Below, in pieces: positions 38,461 to 49,782 of a stretch of 64,000 bases of DNA. The position numbers were made by a program, and so were the translations under genes. Each line of letters begins with the position of its first letter. Position 1 is the stretch's first letter. This DNA is from Aculops lycopersici. Taxonomy: Eukaryota > Arthropoda > Arachnida > Trombidiformes > Eriophyidae. Below the pieces are notes generated by a model. That model did not search any database. It was not told the DNA's origin and saw only the letters and a list, made by a program, of their open reading frames with translations. The stretch covers positions 5,604,746-5,668,745 of the forward strand of contig WNKI01000001.1 of NCBI GenBank assembly GCA_015350385.1, read 5' to 3'.

Positions 38461-40227
38461 TCAGTTGCTGGTAGTAGTCTTGGCTGCTATGGTTAGCTTG
38501 CTAGTGCTATTTTCAAACGAGAGTGGATGACTTATTATGACTGACTTGCCTGTTATGAAGTCTTGATGTTTTGTGCTGTTTGTAGTGCAGTAAGCCAATT
38601 CCTTACCGTGAGAGCAATTAGACTTCCTGGTGTCGAAGAAAAAGCCACCGACAACGTTGCCTGTGCCTATCAGGGTTACACAGCAACCAAATATTGCCAA
38701 TAACAAGGCATACTTTTTCTTGTCCGATGTAACTTTCCCGCTCTCTAGTTTGAGGTAGCATAGCGATGGCAAAATAAAAGCCAACGGCAAGGCTGTGGCA
38801 ACTCCATTTAGTTCTAGAACGACACCAAGACAGTCGGTTAGTGTTGATAGTACGAAGGTGGTGGCAACTATGCTAAGTGTAATCATAAAATGGTGATTCT
38901 TGGTCAATAATTCCTTAACCGGCCAAAATACATTCTCTAATACTTCACGAACCACAAAACATTCAATAGGATATGTTAGCATGATGGTTATGGTAAATAA
39001 TAGACGTGCTATGTTTGCTCCATCATCTGAGAAGCAATAGTTTTCAAATAGATCGCCTTGACTAAATGACTTGAATGTTGCATAACCTGCAGTTCCGAAT
39101 ATAAGAACAATTAAACATGAGATTCCGACACTTGCGTGTGTCACCTTGTCCCATCTTGGTTGAGTTGGATTTTCCAAACTACCATAGAGGAGGAATGAAC
39201 TATGATGACACATGTATGCAAATACTATAATTCCTATTGCTTGATTGATATCGCTACCTACAAAAGTAAACGCGTCGTCATCGGTACCTACGAGCGATGA
39301 CATCCGATCAAAACGCATAATTACAAATATAGTTATATAAATAACGAGAATCAACGATACCATTGAAACCTTGGACATCTTAGCAATATCTTTCTGTAAC
39401 GAGAGAGGAAGTGTTACGAAGATTGACAGTATAAATACTACTGAGTTTCTATTGGCCAAGATGTGATCTCCACTCACTATGTTGATGCGAAAGAGTTCAA
39501 GAATCTGAGGTTAGTTGAGTCTGAAACTAGTCATAACTTTTGGTGATTCTAAAAACTTCCTGGAGATGAAATTCTAATACTTACATGCAAAGACACGCTT
39601 GAATACCTTGGTCACAGTGTCTCCGATAATAACATTGTAACTTATCATAGCTATGAAAGGATAAATAAATTGTAGTAGTGTCAACAAATAGAAACCTGGC
39701 CTACCAAAAGCTACATGGACCAAATCCTGGTACGAGGTGACGCCCGCTAGAGATGCTGACTTGACCAGAAGACTTAGTGAATAATCAGTGACTACAGCTA
39801 AAGAGATTAGCAGCATAATACCAACCCAAAAGCCAGCTTTGTGGAGAGCATATGGTATACCGACTATACCCGAACCTAGAATGCTGTTGATATAATTTAG
39901 ACCAATATGATTCAAGCTAGTAGTTGAGTTTCCGCCGCTAAATATACCATCTGATAATGCAGTTGTTGAGGAAGCGCTTCTCATTCGATTTCTTTCAACA
40001 TCCACCAAACTTGTGATATCATTCTGAATACTCGGTCGACTAGAGGCCCTAGAACTCGAGGTGCTTTGGTGGACATTTGCATTTGGATTACCACTGATAG
40101 TCGAGACGTTAGTGGTGGACAAGGTGGTCGTGGTGGTCGTGGCGGCGGCGTTACTACTAGTTGGCTCCGGCTGAGACTTGTTCGCCAGTATATGCGAAGA
40201 TTCATTAAAAGCTGGATTTGTAGTCAT
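38461..40227 (-). CDS. SLC38A11: Amino-acid transporter, SLC38A11-like, two exons
   Basis: A multi-pass transporter of the amino acid/auxin permease family. Exon 1 is 40227-39585, the intron 39584-39477 is 108 bp (donor GCAT/GTAAGT, acceptor CAACATAG), and exon 2 is 39476-38461; the spliced frame is exactly 553 codons (552 residues plus stop). Landmarks are LNYINSILGSGIVGIPYAL in TM1, NVIIGDTVTKVFKR, TLPLSL, ICHHSSFL-like CHHSSF, GDLFENYC, TYPIECFV, and DCLGVVLELNGV. These match vertebrate SLC38A11 better than other SLC38 members. Human SLC38A11 is about 406 residues. The excess is a Ser/Thr/Asn-rich N-terminus of about 100 residues and an extra C-terminal tail. Substrate not known. Confidence 0.9.
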
Positions 40228-41693
40228 CTTGTCTTGCTTGCTTGTGGTAGGTGATTATGTACTATTTTAGTTGAAACTTCTTGCTAATGAAAGATAGCCA
40301 ATTTTTTATAACATATGGAGACAAAATTTGCATCCGACTTATCCAGTATTTCACTTTTGATACAGATATTTTGCTTCGGTGGCGTCGAATTGACCTTTCC
40401 TAAAGTATTTCACGCATGAAGCTTGGCTTCTGGATGAACTTCAGCTTGATGTAAGAATAGCCAGCTAGCTAGACAAATATCTAGAGAGAAGAATAGCCAC
40501 CAATAGTTTACAGTGAGTGTGTAATAAAATAGGAGAGCTGAAGTTGGTTGCAGACAGCAAATAATAATCTACCCCAAAAGTTGCCCAACTGTGGGCGACC
40601 TAGCTCGTTCTTGCTAAGGTCTTGTGGAGCCTAGAGTCTTTATTGTTAGTGCGTAGCTCGTGCTCGTACGGACATCCTATCGCTAAAGTACTCTGTTCAT
40701 ATCAAGCTTCACATGCTCCCCATTGTAAGAGGCTCTGACAAAGTTACTCAAAATATTCTAGTAGGATTCCTGTTGTATATGATTCTGCGCAAACACTGCA
40801 ATTTGGCCCGCAAACAGGACAATAGCGAGCTTAGTGTCAGCAAGCGTTTCCCGTTAATGGATTGTTCGGTGGCTCAGCTCTGTTGTCGATCCGGTATATG
40901 TTAACTAAATGGTGAGCAAGTGTTTTCGTTATGGCTCTAGCTCTAGCTCACAACTTCCAACGAGACCCCACAACTAACCCTTCGCCACTCGTTGCTCCAA
41001 CAGTCGATGTAATATTGCACAATAGTAGAGATGGTGGCGTGCTCAAAATGCTATTCCCATTTCGCAGTCGAGTATCTGTTCTATTGCTGTCGTTGTTAAT
41101 ATCGAGACCCCTTCTTGACCTTCTTTTATTTAGCTATATCGAAATTGTACAGTTTTAGCGATTGAAATCACAAATATCGTAATGTCAACAGCAAGAATAG
41201 GGGAAAATGCGGTTAATACTGCAGTCGAGTAAAGTTGAATCAATCTTTGGACAATTGTAACGGAAATCAATAATGCTTAGGGTTGTGGAATGTTGTTACT
41301 GCACTTTTATTAGGTACCGAGTATCAGGGATTAATATTGTTTCGGTTGTTTAAATGAGTATAAAATTTTATATTTTTGCCCAGTGGGGTGCGAAAATTTC
41401 CCCTCTAAGAGAAACCTGCGAACACAATTGCCAATTTTCTCAACTCGCTCACCACTGGCCAACGGCGAAAACGTCAGCCACTTGTGGTCCTCAAGGAGTG
41501 AGATACTTAGGGCGCCGTTGGGGTTGCCGTTGTATGGCCTTTGTCGCATCAGATAGTGTTGTTGCTGATGCTCTCCTTGCTCTCCATCCATCTTGGCGAC
41601 GTCTAACTAAACACAATACATCATGAAGAGGGAGAGAGAGAGAGAGAGAGAGAGGCAGGTGAGCAGTAGTAGTAGTGATGCACAACTGCGCCA
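40228..41693. other. Spacer between SLC38A11 promoter and RMDN1 3' end
   Basis: About 1.5 kb. No frame resembles a known gene. It contains the promoter of the SLC38A11-like gene and a GA-rich 3' region of RMDN1. Confidence 0.5.
41628..41655. repeat. (GA)n microsatellite
   Basis: GA run about 40 bp downstream of the RMDN1 stop, hence probably in its 3' UTR. Confidence 0.9.
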
Positions 41694-42626
41694 TTACGCA
41701 GTTTCTTTCAACAACTTGTTGGCCGCTTCCACTGCCTCCTTGTCATCCCAATTCTCAGAATTGGAGTATTTACTAACAACATCCTGCAACAGTTGTCTCG
41801 CTCTCTCCTTGTCACGCCTCAGTTCCAACAAAGTCTTAGCCAACATTAGCTTGTTCTTTGAGTAAAAGTCCTTCTCAACATCTTCGGCTTTTTCAAACAT
41901 TTGCAAAGCCACCTCCATGTCGGCATCAGGTAGCTTGCCAAAGGCAATGCTTGCAATTTTGCGCTCCCACCAAGATACCTGGTAACAGGAGAAGTGCCAC
42001 TCGCCCAACAGGTAGTAGCTTGTTGGATCAGTTGGTGCATATTTGATGGCCAACTCCATGTGGTTTCGAACATTTAATACTTGCAAAACTCTCTCCTTGG
42101 TACCCTTCAGAGTGGACGATGCATCCAATAGAATTGCAGCCCATTTATGAGCCAATCCATTCTTATCGTCCAATTCAATTGACTTCTTAACATGCTCATA
42201 AGCATCATTGACCAACTTGTCATGTTCAGCTGACTTATCCTTTATCTTTTTGGATAGTTGAAACTCACAACGAGCTACTCGCCACAACAATTGAGGATTG
42301 CTTTCCCAATCTTTTTGACTCTTAAGCAACTTATCTAGTTCCTCAAATTTGTTTTCATCAAATAACTTGTCCGCCTGTTCGAATGTAGACTTTGGAATTT
42401 CGTCACCCATCTTGAGACCGATAACTGCAATTGTTGTTGATGTTGTTGAAGTTAGTGTGGAGGCTAGTAAGAGATATCTGAATTTTTGATAGTTGTGTCT
42501 GTAGCGATCGAACAGAGTTACTGTACTCTTTTTAATATTGTTGGATTTGATTGCAAAAATCTTTGTGGCCGCCTGTTTTTGAGTATTTGTACCAAATCTA
42601 ATTAGAACTCTTGACCATGAAAACAT
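41694..42626 (-). CDS. RMDN1: Regulator of microtubule dynamics protein 1 (RMDN1/FAM82B)
   Basis: A 310-residue TPR-like protein, close to the human length of 314. The first 45 residues are basic and hydroxylated without acids, resembling a mitochondrial presequence, then a hydrophobic stretch (about 50-70). The helical repeat domain follows (about 80-305) with family strings LLWRVARCEFQLS, NGLAHKWAAILLDA and YLLGEWHFSCYQVSWWERK. Relatives associate with microtubules and mitochondria; exact action is unclear. Start ATG at 42626. Single exon. Confidence 0.95.
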   Translation of the reverse strand: MFSWSRVLIRFGTNTQKQAATKIFAIKSNNIKKSTVTLFDRYRHNYQKFRYLLLASTLTSTTSTTIAVIGLKMGDEIPKSTFEQADKLFDENKFEELDKLLKSQKDWESNPQLLWRVARCEFQLSKKIKDKSAEHDKLVNDAYEHVKKSIELDDKNGLAHKWAAILLDASSTLKGTKERVLQVLNVRNHMELAIKYAPTDPTSYYLLGEWHFSCYQVSWWERKIASIAFGKLPDADMEVALQMFEKAEDVEKDFYSKNKLMLAKTLLELRRDKERARQLLQDVVSKYSNSENWDDKEAVEAANKLLKETA

Positions 42627-44055
42627 CTTATTTCAGATGGCAAATGAGGGGTCAAAGCTTATCTGGATGTTGGAGCTTTAGACTTACAATGTTGTCGGAG
42701 AAATGAATTTGATGAGACCCCTCTCAATGTTTGTTGCGCGCTAAACGAAAGATAAACATAACATTTTTTCACTTGTTGAAAGGCTAATTCTCGGTCTTGG
42801 TAAATTCTGCACATTCACACAACAAGTGGTTGTGAAAGTTCACCATTAGAAACTACATATCATCTCAATAATCCTTCAGAATTGCAATTAGATCTCTGCG
42901 CGATGAAAAGCGAAGTATTTATGCGGGATTTCTGCGTGTTATTTTCGCAGTCTTGAGCAAGTATGATGCAATTATTAAGACAAGAGGTAGTAATTTTTTT
43001 TTGAATCAATGTTCATATCATTGTTTTGTTTTGACTCCTTATTATATTATCATTCTGAGCTTCACATTTCGTTTGCATCAAATAATGGTGGATATTATCA
43101 GGTAAAGTAGTATTACAAGTAACATGGGTTAAAAGTAGTAACAAGGTAACACGAATTACTGAGGTTCACGAGGAAGATTTGACTTCGTATTAACTTGGTC
43201 ATCCAGTGAATAGCATGAGCCAATTGGTCAAATATTTCTAGGTGATTCTGGCAATACAAACCCTAACATCTCTGGTCTGGAAAACAGTAATCTCGTTCCA
43301 AAGCCTAGTCATACTGGTGTAGCAAGATGTACCGATATCGACTGTATCGATAATGTGCCCCAGTTGCGCTCGGAACCCTTTCTGATAAGACCTCCCCTAA
43401 GTGCATGTTGTATCGAGATGATTCGATCGGCTTGACAATCTGAGTATAGAGAGCCTCATCAGGGCGTGCAGTCTCGGCGATATGTTGCCCGTGAGGCGGA
43501 GGATTTCAGTGCATGGGTCGGCCGACAATCTCCATTTGCGTCATCAATCTCGAGGCCTCGCCTTGATCACGAGCATTGTCACAAGTAGTCAAATATTCAT
43601 TGTCCATCTAATCTTCTCTGCATCTCTGTCAAAGGGGGAAATGCATGGCTTTTTATTATCGTCTCGAGTAATGATGAAATACAAATCTCGTGGTCGCTGC
43701 CGAGATATTGTGCATCTCTCCTCGATCAATCTACGATCCCGAGCAGTCCAATGTAGAATATGCCAGTCAAGATTAGCTTTAAAAAATCCCGCTTTGACCC
43801 CCTCTATTTTAAAGAGTTTGTGTGCACAAAGAGGGAAAAACATTTTGCATGTGTTCGTTCAACTTTTGCCAACTGAGGCAACGTGTTCAGCTTTCGCAAC
43901 ATCAACTTCATTGATGCCGGTTGACATGTGAATCCGTATTTGCATCTCATATCGATTAGAATCAAGGATTGTTTGCTAAAATTATCTATTTATTCTTACC
44001 TAATTTATTGTTATTATTTAGAACGCTCACATTAGATCAACTTGCAAACATCAAA
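42627..44055. other. Divergent RMDN1 / IARS1 region with decayed coding-looking tract
   Basis: About 1.4 kb. 42.6-43.2 kb is AT-rich promoter-like DNA. 43.3-43.94 kb is GC-richer and, on the minus strand, open in successive frames (43843-43589, then a second frame with one stop to about 43,310), which looks like an old coding fragment. The last part contains a polypyrimidine/ATTTAG acceptor just before the IARS1 start codon, suggesting a 5'-UTR intron of IARS1. Confidence 0.4.
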
Positions 44056-47000
44056 ATGTCTCTAGATTTCCCCAAGGCAGAGGAAGAGATCCTGGAATTT
44101 TGGGAAAAGAACAAAATTTTTGAGCAGAGTTTGGAATTGAACAAAGATAAGCCAAGATTCACCTTCTACGATGGACCGCCATTTGCAACTGGTCTGCCTC
44201 ATTACGGCCACTTGTTGGCCGGAACAATCAAGGACGTGGTAACTAGATTTGCACATCAAACTGGTCACCATGTTGAGCGCAGGTTCGGTTGGGATTGTCA
44301 TGGTTTGCCAGTCGAATACGAAATCGATCAAACTTTGGGCATCAAAGGACCTGAGGATGTTGCAAAGATGGGAATAGAGGCTTATAATGCTGAATGTAGG
44401 AAGATTGTTATGAGATACTCATCTGAATGGGTTCGTATTGTTAAGAGGATGGGTCGTTGGATTGACTTCGAAAACGACTACAAGACAATGTACCCTGAGT
44501 TTATGGAATCCGTTTGGTGGGTCTTTAAGCAGTTATACGAAAAGGATCTCGTCTACAAAGGATTCAAGGTTATGCCGTACTCAACTGCATGCGCAACACC
44601 ATTGTCCAACTTTGAATCCGGGCAAAATTACAAAGAAGTCTCAGATCCATCTGTAATTGTTTCCTTCCCAATCTTGGACTCCGATGGAAAGCCAACAAAC
44701 AAAAACCTACTCGCTTGGACTACAACTCCATGGACCTTACCCTCGAATTTAGCATTATGTTGCAACTCAGACCTTGATTATGTAGAGGTCGAAGATATCA
44801 AAACTAATATTATCTACATCTGTCTTGAGGCAAGACTTGAGTTTGTGTTCAAGAAGAACTACCAATCAACATACAAGATCCTCCGGAAGTTCAAGGGATC
44901 TGAATTGAAAGGCATAAAGTATGAACCCTTGTTTGATTACTTCAAGAAGTTCGAGAAAGAATATGGAGCATTCAGGGTGTTGACTGACTCATATGTTAGT
45001 GCCGAATCAGGTACTGGTATTGTCCACCAAGCTCCTTATTTTGGAGAGGACGATAACAGGGTTTGTTTGGCTAATGGCATAATCAAAAAAGATGGAGATA
45101 CTGTTTGCCCTATAGATGAAAAGGGCAGATTTATTGAACCTGTCAACGAGTTCGTTGGACAATACATCAAGGATGCCGACAAAAGCATCATGAAGAATCT
45201 AAGGCAACGAGGCCGTCTGTTCAAGGATGCAACTGTCAACCACAACTACCCCTTCTGCTGGCGATCTGATACTCCACTTATTTACCGAGCAGTTCCTTCT
45301 TGGTTCATTAGGGTTGAACAATTTAGAGAGAAATTACTGGAGAAGAACTCAAGTACATACTGGGTTCCCGACTACGTAAAGGAAAGAAGGTTCGCCAACT
45401 GGTTGAAGGACGCAAGAGATTGGGCAGTGAGCAGAAATCGTTACTGGGGTACACCGATACCAATCTGGATTAGCGAAGACCAGCAAGAGGTTGTTTGCAT
45501 AGGCTCAATCGAGGAACTAGAGAAATTGAGCGGAGTCAAGGTAAATGATCTGCATAGAGAAGTAGTTGACAAGATTACCATACCATCTCAGCAAGGCAAG
45601 GGGCTCTTGAAAAGGGTACCCGAAGTCTTCGACTGTTGGTTTGAATCTGGATCTATGCCATATGCCCAACAACACTATCCGTTCGAAAATCCCAAGACAT
45701 TTGAGCAAAGTTTCCCGGCCGACTTCATTGCTGAGGGCATCGACCAAACCCGTGGTTGGTTTTACACTCTGCTTGTGATATCTACAGCCCTCTTCGACAA
45801 ACCACCATTCAAGAATCTGATTGTTAATGGCCTAGTGCTAGCTTCCGACGGCCAAAAGATGAGCAAGAGGAAAAAGAACTACCCAGACTCTACGGAAATC
45901 ATGGGAAAATATGGCGCTGACGCATTGAGGTTATACCTTATCACCTCACCTGCAGTCAGAGCCGAAAACTTGAGATTTAGAGAGGAAGGAGTTAAGGATA
46001 TTCTGAAAGATGTTCTCATTCCATGGTATAATGCATTCAAGTTTTTCAATCAAAATTATCAAATGTACGAGCTGGATAATAAGAAGCCTTTTGTTGTAAT
46101 CAATTTGGAGGATCTACAACTAGATAACATCATGGACAGTTGGATCATTTCCTACACTCAAAGTTTAGTCAAATTTGTAGTAGAAGAGATGAACAGATAT
46201 CACCTTTATAAGGTTGTTCCAAAGTTGGTTAAATTTGTCGACGACCTAACCAACTGGTACGTAAGAATGAACCGTCAGAGGCTCAAGGGCCAAGGTGGTG
46301 AAATGGACTCGCGTACTGCTTTGTCGGTTTTGTATCACGTACTTTTGCACATGATTCGTATAATGTCCTCCTTTACCCCATTTATTACTGAACTATTATA
46401 TAAGGAACTAAGAAAATTAATGCCGAACGAGGGACAACAGCAACAACCACCTGCCAGTGTTCATCATCTCACCATTCCCATAGTGATGGACAGCCGTATT
46501 GATGTTGCCATTGAGCGAAAGGTTGGAACTATGCAAAAAGTTATTGAACTCCATCGTGTTATTAGAGATAGGAAGACATTACCACTTCGCTCGCCGCTAG
46601 CTAAAATAGTTGTCATCTCACGTGATCCACAGGTTGCTCAGGATGTCATGGAACTTCAAGATTACATAAAAAGCGAGTCAAATGTTCAAGAGTTGATTAC
46701 AACTGATGATAAGGAAAAGTTCGGCGTTAGCATCAAGGCACAACCCGATCTCAAGTTACTTGGAGCTAGATTGCGTGGCGAGTCAAAGGCTGTGATTGAA
46801 GCAATTAAGAAGATGAGCGAATTAGATTTGCAAGATTATCAAAACGATCCACAGAATTATGTAATTTTGGGACAGAAACTAGAGGAGGGCGAGCTAAAGC
46901 TTGTATACTCATTTGATGACGCTGGCGACGCAGCCACCAAGTTGGCGGCCAGTGGTAGCGGCAGCAGCAGCAGCAAGAATCCTTCAACAACAGCGACAAC

Positions 47001-47403
47001 AACCCCGGCTACCGCAATCCCAAGTCAGCAGTACGAGGCTCATAGTGATGGAAAGATTGTCGTTTTGCTGGACATTCTACCAGACCAATCACTTCTAGAC
47101 AAGGGCTTGGCGCGCGACTTTATAAACAGGGTTCAAAAGTTACGTAAGAAGGCGGGCCTGGTGCCAACAGACCCTATTGATGTAGAGTATTTTGTCGACG
47201 ATGCTAATGAGCAAGAGCGCGAGGAGATCCACAGAGTTTTAAGGGAGCATGAGGAGTCGATTGGAAGTGTTATAAAGAGTTCATTGAGAAAACTTAATTC
47301 AAGATTGCCCGCCGAGATACAGGATCGTGAGATTATTCGTGATAACCAAGAGTTGAGGTCAACAAATTTGCAAATTGTCTTATTGCGATGTGAGGCTAAA
47401 TAA
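44056..47403 (+). CDS. IARS1: Isoleucyl-tRNA synthetase, cytoplasmic
   Basis: A 1,115-residue class I aminoacyl-tRNA synthetase charging tRNA-Ile in the cytosol. It shows the HYGH version of the HIGH motif at 49-52 inside PPFATGLPHYGH, the CP1 editing domain with the WTTTPWTLPSN block, and the KMSKR motif at 601-605 (DGQKMSKRKKNYPD). The anticodon-binding helical domain follows (LTNWYVRMNR), then a C-terminal extension with a Ser/Thr/Ala-rich insert (about 975-1005). The frame is open 29 codons upstream but begins with TTG; the ATG at 44056 gives the conserved MSLDFPKAEEEILEFW start. Human IARS1 is 1,262 residues; this protein ends earlier in the C-terminal repeat region. Single coding exon. 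Confidence 0.98.
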   Translation: MSLDFPKAEEEILEFWEKNKIFEQSLELNKDKPRFTFYDGPPFATGLPHYGHLLAGTIKDVVTRFAHQTGHHVERRFGWDCHGLPVEYEIDQTLGIKGPEDVAKMGIEAYNAECRKIVMRYSSEWVRIVKRMGRWIDFENDYKTMYPEFMESVWWVFKQLYEKDLVYKGFKVMPYSTACATPLSNFESGQNYKEVSDPSVIVSFPILDSDGKPTNKNLLAWTTTPWTLPSNLALCCNSDLDYVEVEDIKTNIIYICLEARLEFVFKKNYQSTYKILRKFKGSELKGIKYEPLFDYFKKFEKEYGAFRVLTDSYVSAESGTGIVHQAPYFGEDDNRVCLANGIIKKDGDTVCPIDEKGRFIEPVNEFVGQYIKDADKSIMKNLRQRGRLFKDATVNHNYPFCWRSDTPLIYRAVPSWFIRVEQFREKLLEKNSSTYWVPDYVKERRFANWLKDARDWAVSRNRYWGTPIPIWISEDQQEVVCIGSIEELEKLSGVKVNDLHREVVDKITIPSQQGKGLLKRVPEVFDCWFESGSMPYAQQHYPFENPKTFEQSFPADFIAEGIDQTRGWFYTLLVISTALFDKPPFKNLIVNGLVLASDGQKMSKRKKNYPDSTEIMGKYGADALRLYLITSPAVRAENLRFREEGVKDILKDVLIPWYNAFKFFNQNYQMYELDNKKPFVVINLEDLQLDNIMDSWIISYTQSLVKFVVEEMNRYHLYKVVPKLVKFVDDLTNWYVRMNRQRLKGQGGEMDSRTALSVLYHVLLHMIRIMSSFTPFITELLYKELRKLMPNEGQQQQPPASVHHLTIPIVMDSRIDVAIERKVGTMQKVIELHRVIRDRKTLPLRSPLAKIVVISRDPQVAQDVMELQDYIKSESNVQELITTDDKEKFGVSIKAQPDLKLLGARLRGESKAVIEAIKKMSELDLQDYQNDPQNYVILGQKLEEGELKLVYSFDDAGDAATKLAASGSGSSSSKNPSTTATTTPATAIPSQQYEAHSDGKIVVLLDILPDQSLLDKGLARDFINRVQKLRKKAGLVPTDPIDVEYFVDDANEQEREEIHRVLREHEESIGSVIKSSLRKLNSRLPAEIQDREIIRDNQELRSTNLQIVLLRCEAK

Positions 47404-47480
47404 TAATTATTATTTTTGTATATTCGACCTAAATCCTCTGTTGTGTCGTTTGGCTCAACGATGATAATAATGCTAATATA

Positions 47481-47486
47481 AATAAA
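47481..47486 (+). promoter_or_regulatory. Polyadenylation signal of IARS1
   Basis: AATAAA 77 nt after the stop; an ATATAAATAAATAG context. Confidence 0.65.
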
Positions 47487-47935
47487 TAGAACAACAACCA
47501 GACAGGTGTGATATAGATTGCAGCCACAAGGCGGCACCTCTAGCCTGCACTACTCATTTTACCTCCAATTATATCACTTTCCGCTTGCTGGCCGGATGCT
47601 GCGAAACTCAACGATGACTGACTCTGGCGTTACAAGGGAAGTTTGAAATTTGCCTAGGTGCCCTAGAGAAGGAGAGACGAATGAATTCAAAGTGGCCGAC
47701 TTTCAACGCTGTGCCTCATTCTCTTCGACTTGCTAGCCCGCTGGCCACTTGCCACTTGCTCTTGTGGCCATGAGGTTGTGTAAGTAGTTGTCGGCTTCAC
47801 CTGTTGCGCTCCTCCTTTTCCTATCAACTGGAGCCGCGGCAACTTTACAAGCAAAGGCATCTAACTCCCGCAGTGGTAATCGGGCCGGCTGGCTCAGGTG
47901 GTTGTCGTTGGGGCAGTGAGCAAGCTCACTTGAGA

Positions 47936-47976
47936 TTGTTGTTGTTGTTGTTGTTGTTGCTGCTGCTGCTGCTGTT
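47936..47976. repeat. (TTG)n-(CTG)n repeat
   Basis: Eight or so TTG units passing into CTG units. Confidence 0.9.
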
Positions 47977-49089
47977 GGACGGCTGGTTGGCCAAATTGCA
48001 TTTACTTACACGACTAGCAAGCAAGCGACTTGGGCTAAAACTACGGCTACAGTGGCTTCGGCGGAGCCACGACTTTATGGTCCTGGCAGACGTTATTTTC
48101 ATGGACCAGCTCTGGCCGCAAGCTGGCGTTGTTAGTGAGCTGGCGAGAGCTTGAACACTTGTTGCTATGCCCCTCTCTGTCGCTCTTCCTTTCGTTGAGG
48201 TAATCTCAAGCGCGAGAGCGCCACCGAATACGTAAACTGGCAAGCAGAGCGAGCCGCAAATCGGCTCGCAATGGCCAGCCTCGCCGGTCTCGGTCTCTCG
48301 TCGTCCATCTCACCGTCTTCGCTGAGGCTTATCAAGTAGCTACGACAGCGGCGTGGGATTGTCGGCGCGCCAACTTACTGCTAGTCCACTGCAACTGAGA
48401 CTCTCTCCCCCTCTAATGATGATGCAGTCTTGCCTCTCTTTTTCTTTTTCCCGAAAATCGCGCGCATTGGAGACGAGATTTTACAGCGGCGGCGGCGACG
48501 GCAGTCTGTTGTTCTTCTCTCGCTCACCTGTGCAGCTTGGCGTTGGGAAGTCTGGCGCCGCGCGCAGGTAAAAAGGCAAGCGACGCTTGTCAGTCAGCTA
48601 GCCAACAACGAGTGCAATTCATTGCAGGTTGCCAATCATTACGAGTCGCTGCTTTGGCGTGCAGTGAAGTCTCGATGAGAGTACAGAAGAGCAGCAGCCT
48701 AGTGAGGCAGTGCAGTGCAACAGGCGGCCGTTTGGCCAGAGCAGTGAGTAGCGCAAGCGTAACAGCGCCAACAAAAAGAACCACCACCACAACATCCACA
48801 GGCACAAACCACCACGACCAATGTCCAAGTGCAGCAGAGAAGCCAGAGGTAGTAATAGTAGAAGCGCAATAGTAGAGAATAGCAACAGTAGAGTGGAGGT
48901 AATAGAGGTGGGCAATTGCAATGGACGGCAGCCAGAGGGATTTGCAGTCGCCTTTTGGCCGCCGAGTTTTCGCGGCGACAGTCCGGTGAGAGAGAGAGAG
49001 AGATGTGAGGGTGCGCCGGCCAACGTTTGTGAGCGAGCGAGTGAGTCAGTTGGTCGGCTTTGGATAGGGGGATTAAAGGAGGAAGGAGG

Positions 49090-49095
<6 letters not shown>

Positions 49096-49120
<25 letters not shown>

Positions 49121-49122
49121 AA
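49096..49122. repeat. (GA)n microsatellite
   Basis: Uninterrupted GA run of about 13 units. Confidence 0.95.
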
Positions 49123-49578
49123 GGCGAAGAGTGAGTGAAAGAGACCAACCAACTGGCTGTATACCTGCGCGCGCGGTTATTATCATTATTTTTACTGGCA
49201 AGCGAGCTAGCCATTGAAGTTGCGTAACTTGTGTGTGTTGCTCCAGTATACTCGCTCGCTCGCACTGCAGCAACAACAGCGGCTGCCGCCACCGACTCAG
49301 TGCTGGACTCAAATGGGCGCAGCCCAATGTAAAGACACCACAAGTCCCAATGCTAGCTTGCAGTGAGTCGATGGCTGTCATTTTGCGTATGCTGTTGCTG
49401 TTGCATCCAAGGCAGCAGCAAAAGCAACAACAACACTAGTGGTGGTGGTGGTGGAATACGAATTTGGAGTGTAGCATACGAATGGAAGGGTGTGTGTGTG
49501 GCATAGGCGTCCACGCAATGCGCAGTTGCAGTCGACGACGACGACGCCGAGTCGTCGCCGTCGACTTCTGATACACAT

Positions 49579-49582
<4 letters not shown>

Positions 49583-49634
<52 letters not shown>
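49583..49634. repeat. (GA)n microsatellite, long
   Basis: About 26 GA units, the longest GA run in this strand of the window. Confidence 0.97.
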
Positions 49635-49639
<5 letters not shown>

Positions 49640-49738
49640 AAGAAGTAGTAGTACGTACGTCTACGTACTCGTGTCGTCGTCGTCGTGTCGTGTGTGTGTA
49701 GTTGTTGTAGTGTAGTGTACGTAGTAGTACGTAGTAGT

Positions 49739-49758
49739 NNNNNNNNNNNNNNNNNNNN
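49739..49758. other. Assembly gap, 20 N
   Basis: Short N run between a TACGTAGTAG-type repeat and a GA repeat. Real size unknown. Confidence 1.
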
Positions 49759-49782
49759 AGAGAGAGAGAGAGAGAGAGAGAG
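49759..49782. repeat. (AG)n microsatellite after gap
   Basis: AG run touching the gap; its left part may be missing. Confidence 0.95.

Larger units (their letters stand above)
47487..49582. other. Gene-free region I
   Basis: Mixed GC-rich sequence with many words such as TTGCCAGC, GGCTGGC and CAGCAG, TTG/CTG repeats (47936-47976) and GA runs. Several long frames overlap on both strands, all low-complexity (Ser/Leu, Ala, Gln). No homology recognised. It could be promoter or first exon of a gene beyond the window. Confidence 0.5.

Noticed and set aside
43455..43462. CTGATGAG on the minus strand as a hammerhead ribozyme core
   Set aside because: The matching GAAA core and stems I-III are not found nearby.
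43969..44055. 29-residue N-terminal extension of IARS1
   Set aside because: It starts with TTG and contains a splice-acceptor-like ATTTAG; the conserved N-terminus begins at 44056.
48619..49343. Overlapping 177- and 214-codon minus-strand frames
   Set aside because: Mostly Ser-Leu dipeptides from CT repeats, open in two frames at once.
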